DNA of 16,760 nucleotides from Dehalococcoidia bacterium (GTDB taxonomy: Bacteria; Chloroflexota; Dehalococcoidia; UBA3495): NCBI GenBank assembly GCA_030753265.1, contig JASMCQ010000084.1:1-16760 (forward strand). Reading direction: 5' to 3'. Every line of letters begins with the position of its first letter. The first letter of the stretch is position 1. This document shows, in pieces, positions 6,564-13,155 of this stretch. Below the pieces are notes generated by a model. The model searched no databases and was not told where the DNA came from. It saw only the letters and a list, made by a program, of their open reading frames with translations. Both the position numbers and the translations under genes were made by a program.

Positions 6564-7400
6564 CTACCCCGGAGGGGACCAGGCGCCCGTCAGGTAGTCG
6601 TACAAGTTGGCCACGTTCCTCCGCATCACCCCGGGGGCCATCCCCTCCTGCTCCACGTCCATGGGGTACCGGTCCGTCATCTTGGTGAGGCCGGCCACCG
6701 CCTCATCCTTGGTCATGCCCCGGTCGACGGCGTCCTTGACGTACTCCTTCCATTCCAAGACGAAGGAGCCCTGCTCGTCCAGGTAGTCTTTGCCGCACAG
6801 ATCCCCGTGGCCGGGCACGAATATCTCCTCGTCCAGCTTCCGCAGCGATTCCAGCGACGCCAGCCACCGGTCCGGGTCCGCTTCCTGCAACCAGGTGTGC
6901 ACCTTGTGGAAAATGTTGTCGCTGGTAAAAACCACTCCCTCCTCTTTGATCAGAATGGCCGCCTGATAAAGGGTGTGGCCGGGCATGTGGATCATCTGGA
7001 AGGTGTGGTCTCCCACGTGGAGGTTCATTCCGCTGTGGAAGGTCATGACGGGGGCGTTGGCCTCGTAACCTTGGAGCAGGCCGGGCTCTTCGGGCCCCAT
7101 ATCAGCCACCCAGGCCAGGTGCTTCGCCATATCGGTGGCGAGCATGCGGGTTCTCACGCCTTCGTGGGCGACGACCGGAGCGTCGAAAAAAGCGTTTCCG
7201 GTCCAATGGTCGCCGTGGGGCTCGGTGTTGATGATGTAGCGAAGCCGTCCCCGCGTGGCCAGCTCCGCCTTCAGCTTCAGGGCGTCGCTGGGCTTCTGAG
7301 GGCTGTCGATCATGACGATACCGTCGGAAGTCGTCACGAACCCGTGATTGCAGCCCCTAACCTGGGTCTCCACGAACACGTTATCGGTGATCCGCCGCAC
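6564..7400 (-). CDS. MBL-fold metallohydrolase with altered zinc motif
   Basis: A 278-residue metallo-beta-lactamase-fold protein starting at a GTG that follows AGGAGGTG, an excellent ribosome-binding site. The fold markers are in order: GIVMIDSP (27-34), RYIINTEPHGDHWTGN (54-69), HMPGHT (138-143, His142), TSDNIF (159-164, Asp161) and FVPGHGD (194-200, His198). The first metal motif is E-P-H-G-D-H: Glu60 stands where HxHxDH has its first His, while His62, Asp64 and His65 remain. Related proteins hydrolyse lactams, thioesters or glutathione adducts; the substrate here is unknown. The C-terminal helical part (about 205-278) is long for a lactamase and may be a cap or dimer element. It is divergent from the selenoprotein gene across about 185 bases. 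Its 3' end is duplicated downstream at 6308-6428. Confidence 0.92.
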   Translation of the reverse strand: MRRITDNVFVETQVRGCNHGFVTTSDGIVMIDSPQKPSDALKLKAELATRGRLRYIINTEPHGDHWTGNAFFDAPVVAHEGVRTRMLATDMAKHLAWVADMGPEEPGLLQGYEANAPVMTFHSGMNLHVGDHTFQMIHMPGHTLYQAAILIKEEGVVFTSDNIFHKVHTWLQEADPDRWLASLESLRKLDEEIFVPGHGDLCGKDYLDEQGSFVLEWKEYVKDAVDRGMTKDEAVAGLTKMTDRYPMDVEQEGMAPGVMRRNVANLYDYLTGAWSPPG

Positions 7401-7508
7401 CTTGCACCTCCTTCGTGGCCGCCTATGCCAGCCGCAGCTTATCCCAGGCGGTGGGGCCCGTCAACGCAAACCGCGAAATGCCGGTGCAAAACCAGTATTG
7501 CCCCAGTG

Positions 7509-7537
7509 TTGCCAATGGGTAGTCCAGTCAGTATGAT
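7509..7537 (+). promoter_or_regulatory. Sigma70-like promoter for the selenoprotein operon
   Basis: TTGCCA (7509-7514) and TATGAT (7532-7537) have a 17-base spacer. Both hexamers are close to consensus. Transcription would begin near 7544, giving a leader of about 57 bases before the ATG at 7601, with GAGGT at 7593-7597 as ribosome-binding site. It lies in the divergent region shared with the MBL-fold gene. Confidence 0.5.
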
Positions 7538-7600
7538 AGCCCCACGGCGCCGGCCCCCTTTCGCCAATGATCCGGCTACGCACCGATGCATGAGGTTATT

Positions 7601-8104
7601 ATGGGCAAAATGCTACAACAGGGCGACCGGTTTCCGCAGCTGACCTTGAAGCTGATTGACGGAGGAACGATTCAAATCCCGGCCGACGCGCCGAGCCGCT
7701 ACACCGCGGTCCTCTTCTACCGGGGCCACTGGTGACCCTATTGCCATCGGCAGTTGGCCGAATGGGAAGCGAAGAAGCCCGAGTTGGATGCCCTGGATGC
7801 CACGATCTACGCCGTGAGCACCGACTCGCTGGAACACGCCAAAGAGGTAGCGGGGAAGGGCCTCAGCTTCAACATGGCCTACGGCGCGACCAGGGAGGAC
7901 GGCGATCTGGCCGGCGCCTGGTGGGGTGAAGAACACGACGGCTTTATTCAGCCGGCGGAGTTCCTGCTGGGACGCGGCGGCGTGGTCCTGGGCTCCATGT
8001 ACGCCTCCGGCCCGGTGGGCCGCATGGGCGCGCACGAAGCGGTGCGGTTGATCACCAACCGGGAGCGCCGCAGGATCGAGCGGGAACAGACGGGCGGCAC
8101 GTAG
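7601..8104 (+). CDS. Peroxiredoxin-like selenoprotein (UGA-encoded Sec, UxxC motif)
   Basis: A 167-residue AhpC/TSA-like thioredoxin-fold protein, probably a cytosolic thiol peroxidase or disulfide-active redoxin. From ATG 7601 the frame reads GDRFPQLTL, then AVLFYRGHW, a TGA at 7733-7735 (codon 45), and then PYCHRQLAEWEAKKPEL on to the TAG. The family motif here is FYRGxWCPxCRxQL, so the TGA replaces exactly the first redox Cys and leaves Cys48 as partner: U45-P-Y-C48. Coding character is continuous on both sides, and a SECIS-like hairpin follows. Later blocks are TIYAVSTDSLEHAKEV and FLLGRGGVVLGSMYASGPVGR. A promoter (7509-7537) and GAGGT support the start; ATG 7586 is a possible in-frame alternative. 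A naive gene call would begin at TTG 7754 and lose the active site. A plain nonsense mutation is the alternative, less likely given the exact position. The isomerase-like gene follows 57 bases downstream. Confidence 0.88.
7744..7765 (+). promoter_or_regulatory. Bacterial SECIS-like hairpin after the UGA codon
   Basis: CCAT (7744-7747) plus CGGC (7748-7751) pair with GCCG (7757-7760) and ATGG (7762-7765), with one bulged A at 7761. The apical loop is AGTTG (7752-7756), with a G as its second base. That G lies 18 bases past the end of the TGA. Bacterial SECIS elements bound by SelB are small hairpins inside the coding region with a G in the first loop positions, roughly 16-37 bases from the UGA, so this fits. 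No folding energy was computed. Confidence 0.72.
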
Positions 8105-8161
8105 CCAAACAAGATCCGGATTCCCCTCTGGGCCACGCTGATTCACGGAGGGATTGCGCGT

Positions 8162-8974
8162 ATGACGGACCAGGAACTCGTCGACATCATGGAGCAGGTC
8201 TGGCAGTCCATCGCCGGCCTCTGCTCTCCCTTTACCGAACGGGACTGGAAGACGCCAACCGATTGCCCCGGCTGGTCGGTGCAGGACCAACTCTCGCACC
8301 TGGCCGGTTCCGAGTGCCGACTGCTGGGGCGGCCGGCCCCAGACCACACACCACCCGAGATGAGCCACGTGAAGAACGACACGGGCCGGAGAAACGAGGT
8401 GGTGGTGGACTGGCGGCGCCCCCGGACCGGGGCCGAGGTGCTGGGGGAGTTCCAAGAGGCAACCGCCGAGCGGTTGAAGCTTCTCCGGGCCTTGACGCCG
8501 GATGAATTCGAGGCAGAGACTGACACGCCCATCGGCCGGGCGCCCATGCGCGACTTTATCCGGATACGCATCTTCGATGCCTGGGTCCACGAGCAGGACA
8601 TGCGTCGCGCCCTGGGACGGGCCGGAAACCTGGCAGGGCCGGTGGCCGAGCACTCCGTGGGCCGGGTGGCCATGGCCATGCCCTATGTGGTAGCCAAGAA
8701 GGCCCAAACCCCTGACGGCGCCACGGTGGTGTTCGACATCACCGGGCCGGCGGGGCGCATCGTGCCCGTGGGCGTGGAAGGGACCCGCGCCCGGGAATTG
8801 GATCAGGCGCCGGCCCGGCCCACGGTGTCCCTGACCATGGAAGCGGAGACCTTCGCGTGCCTGGGCTGCGGCCGCTGGGAGCCTGCCCAGGTGATCGGTT
8901 CCGGCAAGGTGAAGATTCGAGGGGACCGGGCCCTTGGTGAGGCGATCGTAGCCCAGATGAACATCATGATCTGA
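8162..8974 (+). CDS. Maleylpyruvate isomerase / mycothiol-dependent enzyme family (DinB fold)
   Basis: A 270-residue protein with an N-terminal DinB-like four-helix metal-binding domain and a C-terminal SCP2-like domain, the arrangement of the TIGR03083 / mycothiol-dependent maleylpyruvate isomerase family. Family blocks are DCPGWSVQDQLSHLAGSE (34-51) and RIRIFDAWVHEQDMRRALG (134-152). The likely metal ligands are His46, Asp139 and His143; family members usually have Glu at the 139 position. The C-terminal half has MEAETFACLGCGR and KVKIRGDRALGEAI, typical of the second domain. Members use mycothiol or another low-molecular-weight thiol; many have no assigned substrate. GGAGGG precedes the ATG. 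It lies between the selenoprotein gene and the first deacetylase-like gene (17-base gap), which suggests one transcript and a thiol-linked job. Confidence 0.88.
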   Translation: MTDQELVDIMEQVWQSIAGLCSPFTERDWKTPTDCPGWSVQDQLSHLAGSECRLLGRPAPDHTPPEMSHVKNDTGRRNEVVVDWRRPRTGAEVLGEFQEATAERLKLLRALTPDEFEAETDTPIGRAPMRDFIRIRIFDAWVHEQDMRRALGRAGNLAGPVAEHSVGRVAMAMPYVVAKKAQTPDGATVVFDITGPAGRIVPVGVEGTRARELDQAPARPTVSLTMEAETFACLGCGRWEPAQVIGSGKVKIRGDRALGEAIVAQMNIMI

Positions 8975-8991
8975 ACGGGAGGTGGGTTCCC

Positions 8992-9900
8992 ATGCCGCTG
9001 CCCCCTGACCGGGTGGACTACAGCCCCATCATCGAGAGGCCGCGCCTGGAGTGGCCCAACGGCGCCCGGGTGGCCCTGTGGGTCTCACCCAACGTCGAGC
9101 ACTACGAGTATCTCCCCGACTATGACGGGAAGCGAGACCCCTGGCCCCGCACCCCCTATCCCGATGTCCAGCAGTACTCAAACCGCGACTACGGGAACCG
9201 GGTGGGCTTCTGGCGAATGCTGGAGGTCATGGACCGCCACCAGATCCGGTGCTGCGTTTCCCTCAACATGGCGGTGCTGGAGCACTACCCGGAAGTCGCC
9301 AAGGCCATGGTCGAGAGGGATTGGGACTTCATGAGCCACGGCATCTACAACACCCGCTACCTCAACACCTATACGGAGGAGGAGGAACGGGAGTTCTACC
9401 GGGACTGTATCGAAACCCTGCGGAAGCATACCGGAAAACAGCTCAAGGGCATGCTGGGGCCGGCCGTCTCGGACACCGAGGCCACCCCCGACCTGATGGC
9501 CGAGGCCGGCCTGATCTACCACACCGACTGGATGCACGACGACCAGCCGGTGCCCATCCGGGTGAAGTCGGGAACGCTCGTTTCGGTGCCCTACTCCATC
9601 GAGCTGAACGACGCACCCCTGTTCCGGGCCAACTACGAAGGTGACTACTTCGCCCGGATCTGCAAGGACCAGTTCGACCAGCTCTACAAAGAGGGTGAAC
9701 AGAGCGGCCGCGTCATGTGCATCGCCCTTCACCCGTACGTCATGGGCCAGCCCCACCGGATCAAATACCTGGATGATCTTCTGGGCTACATCATGTCCCA
9801 CGACGGGGTGTGGCAGACCACCGCCGACGATATCGCCGAGTACTATATCGCCAACTACTACGACCAGGCGGTGGAGCACGCCCGGCAGTTCAAGGCCTAG
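8992..9900 (+). CDS. Polysaccharide deacetylase / PuuE-like family protein, copy 1
   Basis: A 302-residue NodB-type (carbohydrate esterase 4) barrel of the sub-group that includes PuuE allantoinase and HpPgdA. Markers are WPNGARVALWVSPNVEHYEY (21-40), SNRDYGNRVGFWRMLEVMDRH (63-83), WDFMSHGIYNTRYL (111-124, metal-type His116), the GMLGPAVSDTEATPDLMAEAGLIYHTDW region and IALHPYVMGQPHRIKYLDDLL near the C-terminus. These enzymes hydrolyse C-N bonds in N-acetyl sugars, allantoin-like ureides or related amides; the substrate here is not known. No signal peptide is seen, so it should be cytoplasmic, which fits a small-molecule amidohydrolase better than a wall deacetylase. A GGGAGGTGGG ribosome-binding site precedes the ATG. 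A diverged paralog follows at 10077. Confidence 0.9.
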   Translation: MPLPPDRVDYSPIIERPRLEWPNGARVALWVSPNVEHYEYLPDYDGKRDPWPRTPYPDVQQYSNRDYGNRVGFWRMLEVMDRHQIRCCVSLNMAVLEHYPEVAKAMVERDWDFMSHGIYNTRYLNTYTEEEEREFYRDCIETLRKHTGKQLKGMLGPAVSDTEATPDLMAEAGLIYHTDWMHDDQPVPIRVKSGTLVSVPYSIELNDAPLFRANYEGDYFARICKDQFDQLYKEGEQSGRVMCIALHPYVMGQPHRIKYLDDLLGYIMSHDGVWQTTADDIAEYYIANYYDQAVEHARQFKA

Positions 9901-10006
9901 GCAAGGTCCCTCGGAGCCTCGGCGCCCGCCACCCGAACCCAAAGGGCGCATGACTCGTTTTCAGCCCGGCTCCCGCCTTCTCCATGACCGGGAAGCGAGG
10001 AGAGGG

Positions 10007-10018
10007 TCCCAATTGGGA
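10007..10018. promoter_or_regulatory. Perfect 12-base palindrome between the deacetylase paralogs
   Basis: TCCCAATTGGGA is a perfect palindrome, and after one mismatch on each side GG and CC extend it. It lies 59 bases before the ATG of the second paralog, in a 176-base gap that has no other clear feature. It could be an operator for a dimeric regulator. No convincing promoter hexamers flank it. Confidence 0.3.
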
Positions 10019-10076
10019 ACCAGGACCCGTCTGACTATTCGCCGATTAGGCAGCCGCACAGGAGAGAGGTGCCGCC

Positions 10077-10991
10077 ATGCCCGCTCAACGCCGTTTCGGG
10101 ATGGACCACGAACACTATGACTGGTCTCCCTTCCCCAGCCGGGGGGTACTGCGCTGGCCGGATAACGCGAGGCTCGCCCTCTGCGTCATCGTCAACCTGG
10201 AACACATGGAGTGGTACCCGCCGGAGGGCAGCATCACCACCGTCCTGGCCGGGGGAATCGCTCCCCGCCCCTTCCCCGACTTCCCCCGCTTGACCCACCG
10301 TGAGTACGGCCATCGCGTCGGCATCTTCCGAGTCCTTGATGCCCTGGAAAAGCATGGCGTCAAGGCCACGGTGGCCATGGATGTGAAGACCGCGGAGAAC
10401 TATCCGTACCTGGTCCGCCACTGCCTGGAGCGCGGATGCGAGATCATCGGCCACGGAATATCGGTCAGCCGGATGATCACCGGCCAGATGCCTGAAGAGG
10501 AGGAGCGGAGCTACATCCGGACCTCGGTGGAAGCCCTCAAGCAGGCCACCGGTAAGGCCCCAACCGGCTGGTTGGGGCCGGAATACGGGGAGTCACCCAG
10601 GACGCCCCAGTTGCTGGCCCAGGCGGGAATCGGCTACGTTTGCGATTGGGGCAACGACGAGCAACCCTATCCCATGAAGGGTGATGCGGGTGAGCTGTTC
10701 GCGCTTCCCATCATGGTGGACCTGGACGACGTGCAGGCCCTGTGGACCCGGCACGTCCCCATCGACCGGTACGGGGAGTCGCTCAAAGAGTGCTTCGACA
10801 CGATGTACCGGGACGGAGAGCAGAACGGACGGGTGCTGACCGTGAACCTTCACCCGTGGCTCATCGGCCAGCCTTTCCGAATCGGCTACCTGGACGATGC
10901 CCTGGGATACATGACTCGCCGGCAGGGAGTGTGGTCCGCCACCGGCTCCCAGATAATCGATTGGTACCGGCGCAACCCTCCCGGAGCCTGA
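10077..10991 (+). CDS. Polysaccharide deacetylase / PuuE-like family protein, copy 2
   Basis: A 304-residue paralog of the 8992 gene, sharing its architecture: LRWPDNARLALCVIVNLEHMEW (25-46), THREYGHRVGIFRVLDALEKHG (73-94), CEIIGHGISVSRM (121-133, His126), GWLGPEYGESPRTPQLLAQAGIGYVCDWGNDEQPYP, and VNLHPWLIGQPFRIGYLDDALGY. The core blocks are conserved between the copies but most other positions differ, so this is an old duplication or two separately acquired members, probably with different substrates. It is predicted cytoplasmic, with no leader peptide. AGGAGAGAGGTG gives a good ribosome-binding site. The 176-base gap with a palindrome suggests it may also be controlled separately from copy 1. 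It converges with the minus-strand gene ending at 11031. Confidence 0.9.
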   Translation: MPAQRRFGMDHEHYDWSPFPSRGVLRWPDNARLALCVIVNLEHMEWYPPEGSITTVLAGGIAPRPFPDFPRLTHREYGHRVGIFRVLDALEKHGVKATVAMDVKTAENYPYLVRHCLERGCEIIGHGISVSRMITGQMPEEEERSYIRTSVEALKQATGKAPTGWLGPEYGESPRTPQLLAQAGIGYVCDWGNDEQPYPMKGDAGELFALPIMVDLDDVQALWTRHVPIDRYGESLKECFDTMYRDGEQNGRVLTVNLHPWLIGQPFRIGYLDDALGYMTRRQGVWSATGSQIIDWYRRNPPGA

Positions 10992-11030
10992 GGACGTTCC
11001 CCCGCCGGCCGTAGCCGGGCTGACCCCGTG

Positions 11031-11483
11031 CTAGCCGACGCGTGGCCAGTCAACCCTCAGCCGATCCAGCCCGAGCGCTTCCAGCCGGGCTCCCAGCATT
11101 CGCTTGCGCATGTCCTCCACCGTAAACAGCTTGCTGCCAAGGTCGAGGGTGAACTGAATTCCGGCCTCCCTGGAAATGAGCCGGTTCTCCACGATGCTGC
11201 CCGCGGCCACGGCCTCCAGGATCTCCCAAACGGACCCGATGTCATCTTGCCCGAGGGTTGACGGGAACATCAGGTAGAGACGCCCCGTGTACGTCTCCGG
11301 CCCGGGGGCTGCCGCAGCGGGCTGTCCCGCAACCCCAGCCTCGGAAACGGCCGGGTCGACGGAGGCCGGCATGGGAATTACTCCGCCCGGCTGCTGGACA
11401 CCCGCCACCGGGGGCCGCGGGGCCGCCATCTCTACTCTCAGCTCTTCCGCCGCGGCTCCGGGAGCGTTTTGCGTCGGCTCCAC
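11031..11483 (-). CDS. Hypothetical, C-terminal segment of a frame-split gene
   Basis: 150 codons from a GTG at 11483. After a Pro/Ala-rich linker (about 1-62) comes a compact domain: TYTGRLYLMFPSTLGQDDI, GSVWEILEAVAAGSIVENRL, ISREAGIQFTLDLGSKLF, then VEDMRKRMLGARLEALGLDRLRVDWPRVG. The alternation of strands and helices suggests a real folded domain of about 85 residues; its family is not recognised. It overlaps the middle segment by 46 bases and lies in the same frame as the N-terminal segment. The GTG has no clear ribosome-binding site, so the segment is more likely the end of one long protein than a gene of its own. Confidence 0.6.
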   Translation of the reverse strand: MEPTQNAPGAAAEELRVEMAAPRPPVAGVQQPGGVIPMPASVDPAVSEAGVAGQPAAAAPGPETYTGRLYLMFPSTLGQDDIGSVWEILEAVAAGSIVENRLISREAGIQFTLDLGSKLFTVEDMRKRMLGARLEALGLDRLRVDWPRVG

Positions 11484-12064
11484 CCGGTGACCGGCCCCCC
11501 GGTTGGGGAGACCGGGGCCCCGCTTTCCGGGGACCGGGGTGGGTGGGCTCCCGCCGCGAATTCCCTCCGGAGCTGCTCGGCTGCCGACAGCGGCGGACCT
11601 GCTCCGGCCTCCACCACCTTCGGTGGGGTTATAGCCTCGGCCCGCTCCGTGGCCGCCGGGACACTTCCCCCGTTTTCCCCCGCCGGGGGGGCCGGGGGTT
11701 CCACTTTGGCGGCAGCCGGCTTTTCGAGGGTCTCAGGCTTCCGCCGCAGCCGTTTTCCCCCAGTGCTGGGAGGGGTGTCATCCTCATCGGAAACGTCGGG
11801 GGGAACGTCAGGGGAATCGTCCAGCTCCGCCGGGAGAGGAGCGACGGGTTCCCCCTGGATTTCCGGCCTTGATCCGGCCGGCTTGGGCATCATTCTCACT
11901 TCCGGAAATGCTTCTGCCGAGAGGTGGTCTTTCTTCAATTCGTCCAGGGCCCTCTGCCCCAAAAGTGCCAGTTCGTCGCGTATGGCTTGGGCGCCCGTCA
12001 AGTCCTCCAATGCGGATTTTCTGAGAGATTCGGCGAAGGCGGACAGATTGCCCGATTCCCTCAT
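11438..12064 (-). CDS. Hypothetical, middle segment of a frame-split gene
   Basis: 208 codons from an ATG at 12064. The first 60 residues are helical (LSAFAESLRKSALEDLTGAQ, then IRDELALLGQRALDELKKDH) and read as a natural continuation of the helices encoded just upstream in the other frame. The rest is a Pro/Ala/Glu-rich linker (PLPAELDDSPDVPPDVSDED, KPAAAKVEPPAPPAGENGG) that should be disordered. The last 20 residues (WSRRKTLPEPRRKS) look like out-of-frame sequence. A stop lies three codons before the ATG, and the only ribosome-binding-like bases touch it directly. No function is recognised. Confidence 0.55.
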   Translation of the reverse strand: MRESGNLSAFAESLRKSALEDLTGAQAIRDELALLGQRALDELKKDHLSAEAFPEVRMMPKPAGSRPEIQGEPVAPLPAELDDSPDVPPDVSDEDDTPPSTGGKRLRRKPETLEKPAAAKVEPPAPPAGENGGSVPAATERAEAITPPKVVEAGAGPPLSAAEQLRREFAAGAHPPRSPESGAPVSPTGGPVTGWSRRKTLPEPRRKS

Positions 12065-12782
12065 CTCCCTCTACCTGGACGGCCGCGGCCGCGAGGGAGG
12101 CAATCGCCTTCAGGAGCCCCGCCGTGGCCTTTTGCCGGGCCCCGTCGGCCTCTTTCCAGGCCGCTTCCTGGCTGGCCCATCGCAGATCAGCTTGGGCTCT
12201 TCGGGCCTCGTCGACCTCTTTGATGGTCCTCAACCGTTCCGCGATGCCGGGCAGGTTAGCGGTGAAACCCTGGTCAAAGGCCCGCCAGGTCACGTCTCCC
12301 AGACGCCGGGCCTCTTCCCAGGCCGCTTCGGCCTGTTCCAGAGTCTCCCGGGCCACCTCTCTCGATGCCGACGCCATATTTCGGTTGGCGAGCATCGATT
12401 CCATCCCGTCTCGGGCCGTGCCTATAGTTTCTTCAAGCTCAACCCACGTCTTGTACATTTGCGGTAGGTTTGGATTTGGAGTCCTGGAAGCCAGCGATCC
12501 CGCCGCTGGCGGCTCCTGATCAGATCCTGCCGTCACCGTTTCTTCATCCTCATCCTCATCTTCATCCTCCGGTTCATCCTCCGGCGGCCCTCCCAAATCA
12601 GGTTCCCCGCTCGACGGCGATCCCCCGGCGGCAGTCTCAATACTGCCGATTTCGTCCACCAACGGAGATGGGGTGTCTGCGGTAGTCGCATCCAGTTCAA
12701 TTTCAAATTCGCCCGAGTCATCCTCCGGAGGATCCGGCCGCGACTTGCGCTTGCCGATCTTGAGTATAGAGAACCAACCCAT
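11808..12782 (-). CDS. Hypothetical, N-terminal segment of a frame-split gene
   Basis: Start at ATG 12782 (MGWFSILKIGKRK) is set by GGGAGGG a few bases upstream; an upstream ATG at 12863 has no such support. A basic N-terminus is followed by an acidic low-complexity region with a run of Asp and Glu (EDEPEDEDEDEDEE), encoded by repeated TCATCC-type units on the plus strand near 12545-12585. A long helical, coiled-coil-like stretch then runs from LPQMYKTWVELEETIGTARD to KATAGLLKAIASLAAAAVQ. After about 12060 the frame turns into Arg/Gly-rich sequence of the wrong-frame kind, while the helical character continues in the segment starting at 12064. It is probably a cytoplasmic scaffold-like protein; the family is unknown. 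Confidence 0.65.
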   Translation of the reverse strand: MGWFSILKIGKRKSRPDPPEDDSGEFEIELDATTADTPSPLVDEIGSIETAAGGSPSSGEPDLGGPPEDEPEDEDEDEDEETVTAGSDQEPPAAGSLASRTPNPNLPQMYKTWVELEETIGTARDGMESMLANRNMASASREVARETLEQAEAAWEEARRLGDVTWRAFDQGFTANLPGIAERLRTIKEVDEARRAQADLRWASQEAAWKEADGARQKATAGLLKAIASLAAAAVQVEGDEGIGQSVRLRRISQKIRIGGLDGRPSHTRRTGTFGAEGPGRIEERPPLGRSISGSENDAQAGRIKAGNPGGTRRSSPGGAGRFP

Positions 12783-13062
12783 GTTTTCCTTCCCTCCCAG
12801 GTGAACGGCCCGAAAAGACCGTGCCCGGATTCTAGCGAGAAGTTCCATACCCCAATTCCGCAACCCAATCCCGGAGTTGTATTATAAATCTGCGCCAGAT
12901 GCCAGTCAACTGAATTGCGTTCACGAAGCGCCCGCCACGGAGATTATTGCTCCGAAATAATACTGCAAGCAGGTCCTACTCTTTCGGTTTGCGGCGCCAC
13001 CGCCTGGTGTTGCAGCCACGCCGGTTGGACCCTTGGCGGGAGAGATTGGCGCTGCCATCCCC

Positions 13063-13091
13063 TTGACACTCATAGGGTGCTGTGATATTTT
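13063..13091 (+). promoter_or_regulatory. Sigma70-like promoter for the respiratory operon
   Basis: A perfect TTGACA (13063-13068) and TATTTT (13086-13091) are separated by 17 bases. Transcription would start near 13098, about 58 bases before the ATG at 13156. This also argues against an upstream start for the first gene. The remaining intergenic DNA from 12864 shows only short hairpins, such as CGGAG...CTCCG around 12938-12957. Confidence 0.5.
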
Positions 13092-13155
13092 TCACCTGGC
13101 TTCCGTTGAGGCGCGTCCTGCCCCAAACCAAGCCCCTGGCGGTGCAGCACTCAAG

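Noticed and set aside
7567..7593. ATG 7567 as start of the selenoprotein
   Set aside because: It is in a different frame and meets a stop after eight codons.
7754..8104. A stand-alone 116-residue protein from TTG 7754
   Set aside because: It lacks the thioredoxin-fold start and the active site that lie in the same frame just upstream across the TGA; a Sec-containing full-length product explains both halves.
7613..8707. A 364-codon open frame on the minus strand across the selenoprotein and isomerase genes
   Set aside because: Its protein is rich in His, Pro, Gly and Arg with no domain character. It is the antisense shadow of two well-supported plus-strand genes in GC-rich DNA.
10992..11030. 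CCGGC/GCCGG hairpin between convergent genes as a terminator
   Set aside because: The stem is only five pairs and no T-run follows on either strand.
13033..13155. Upstream in-frame extension of the small membrane protein
   Set aside because: It contains a good TTGACA-17-TATTTT promoter and has no protein character; ATG 13156 begins the membrane-protein-like part.
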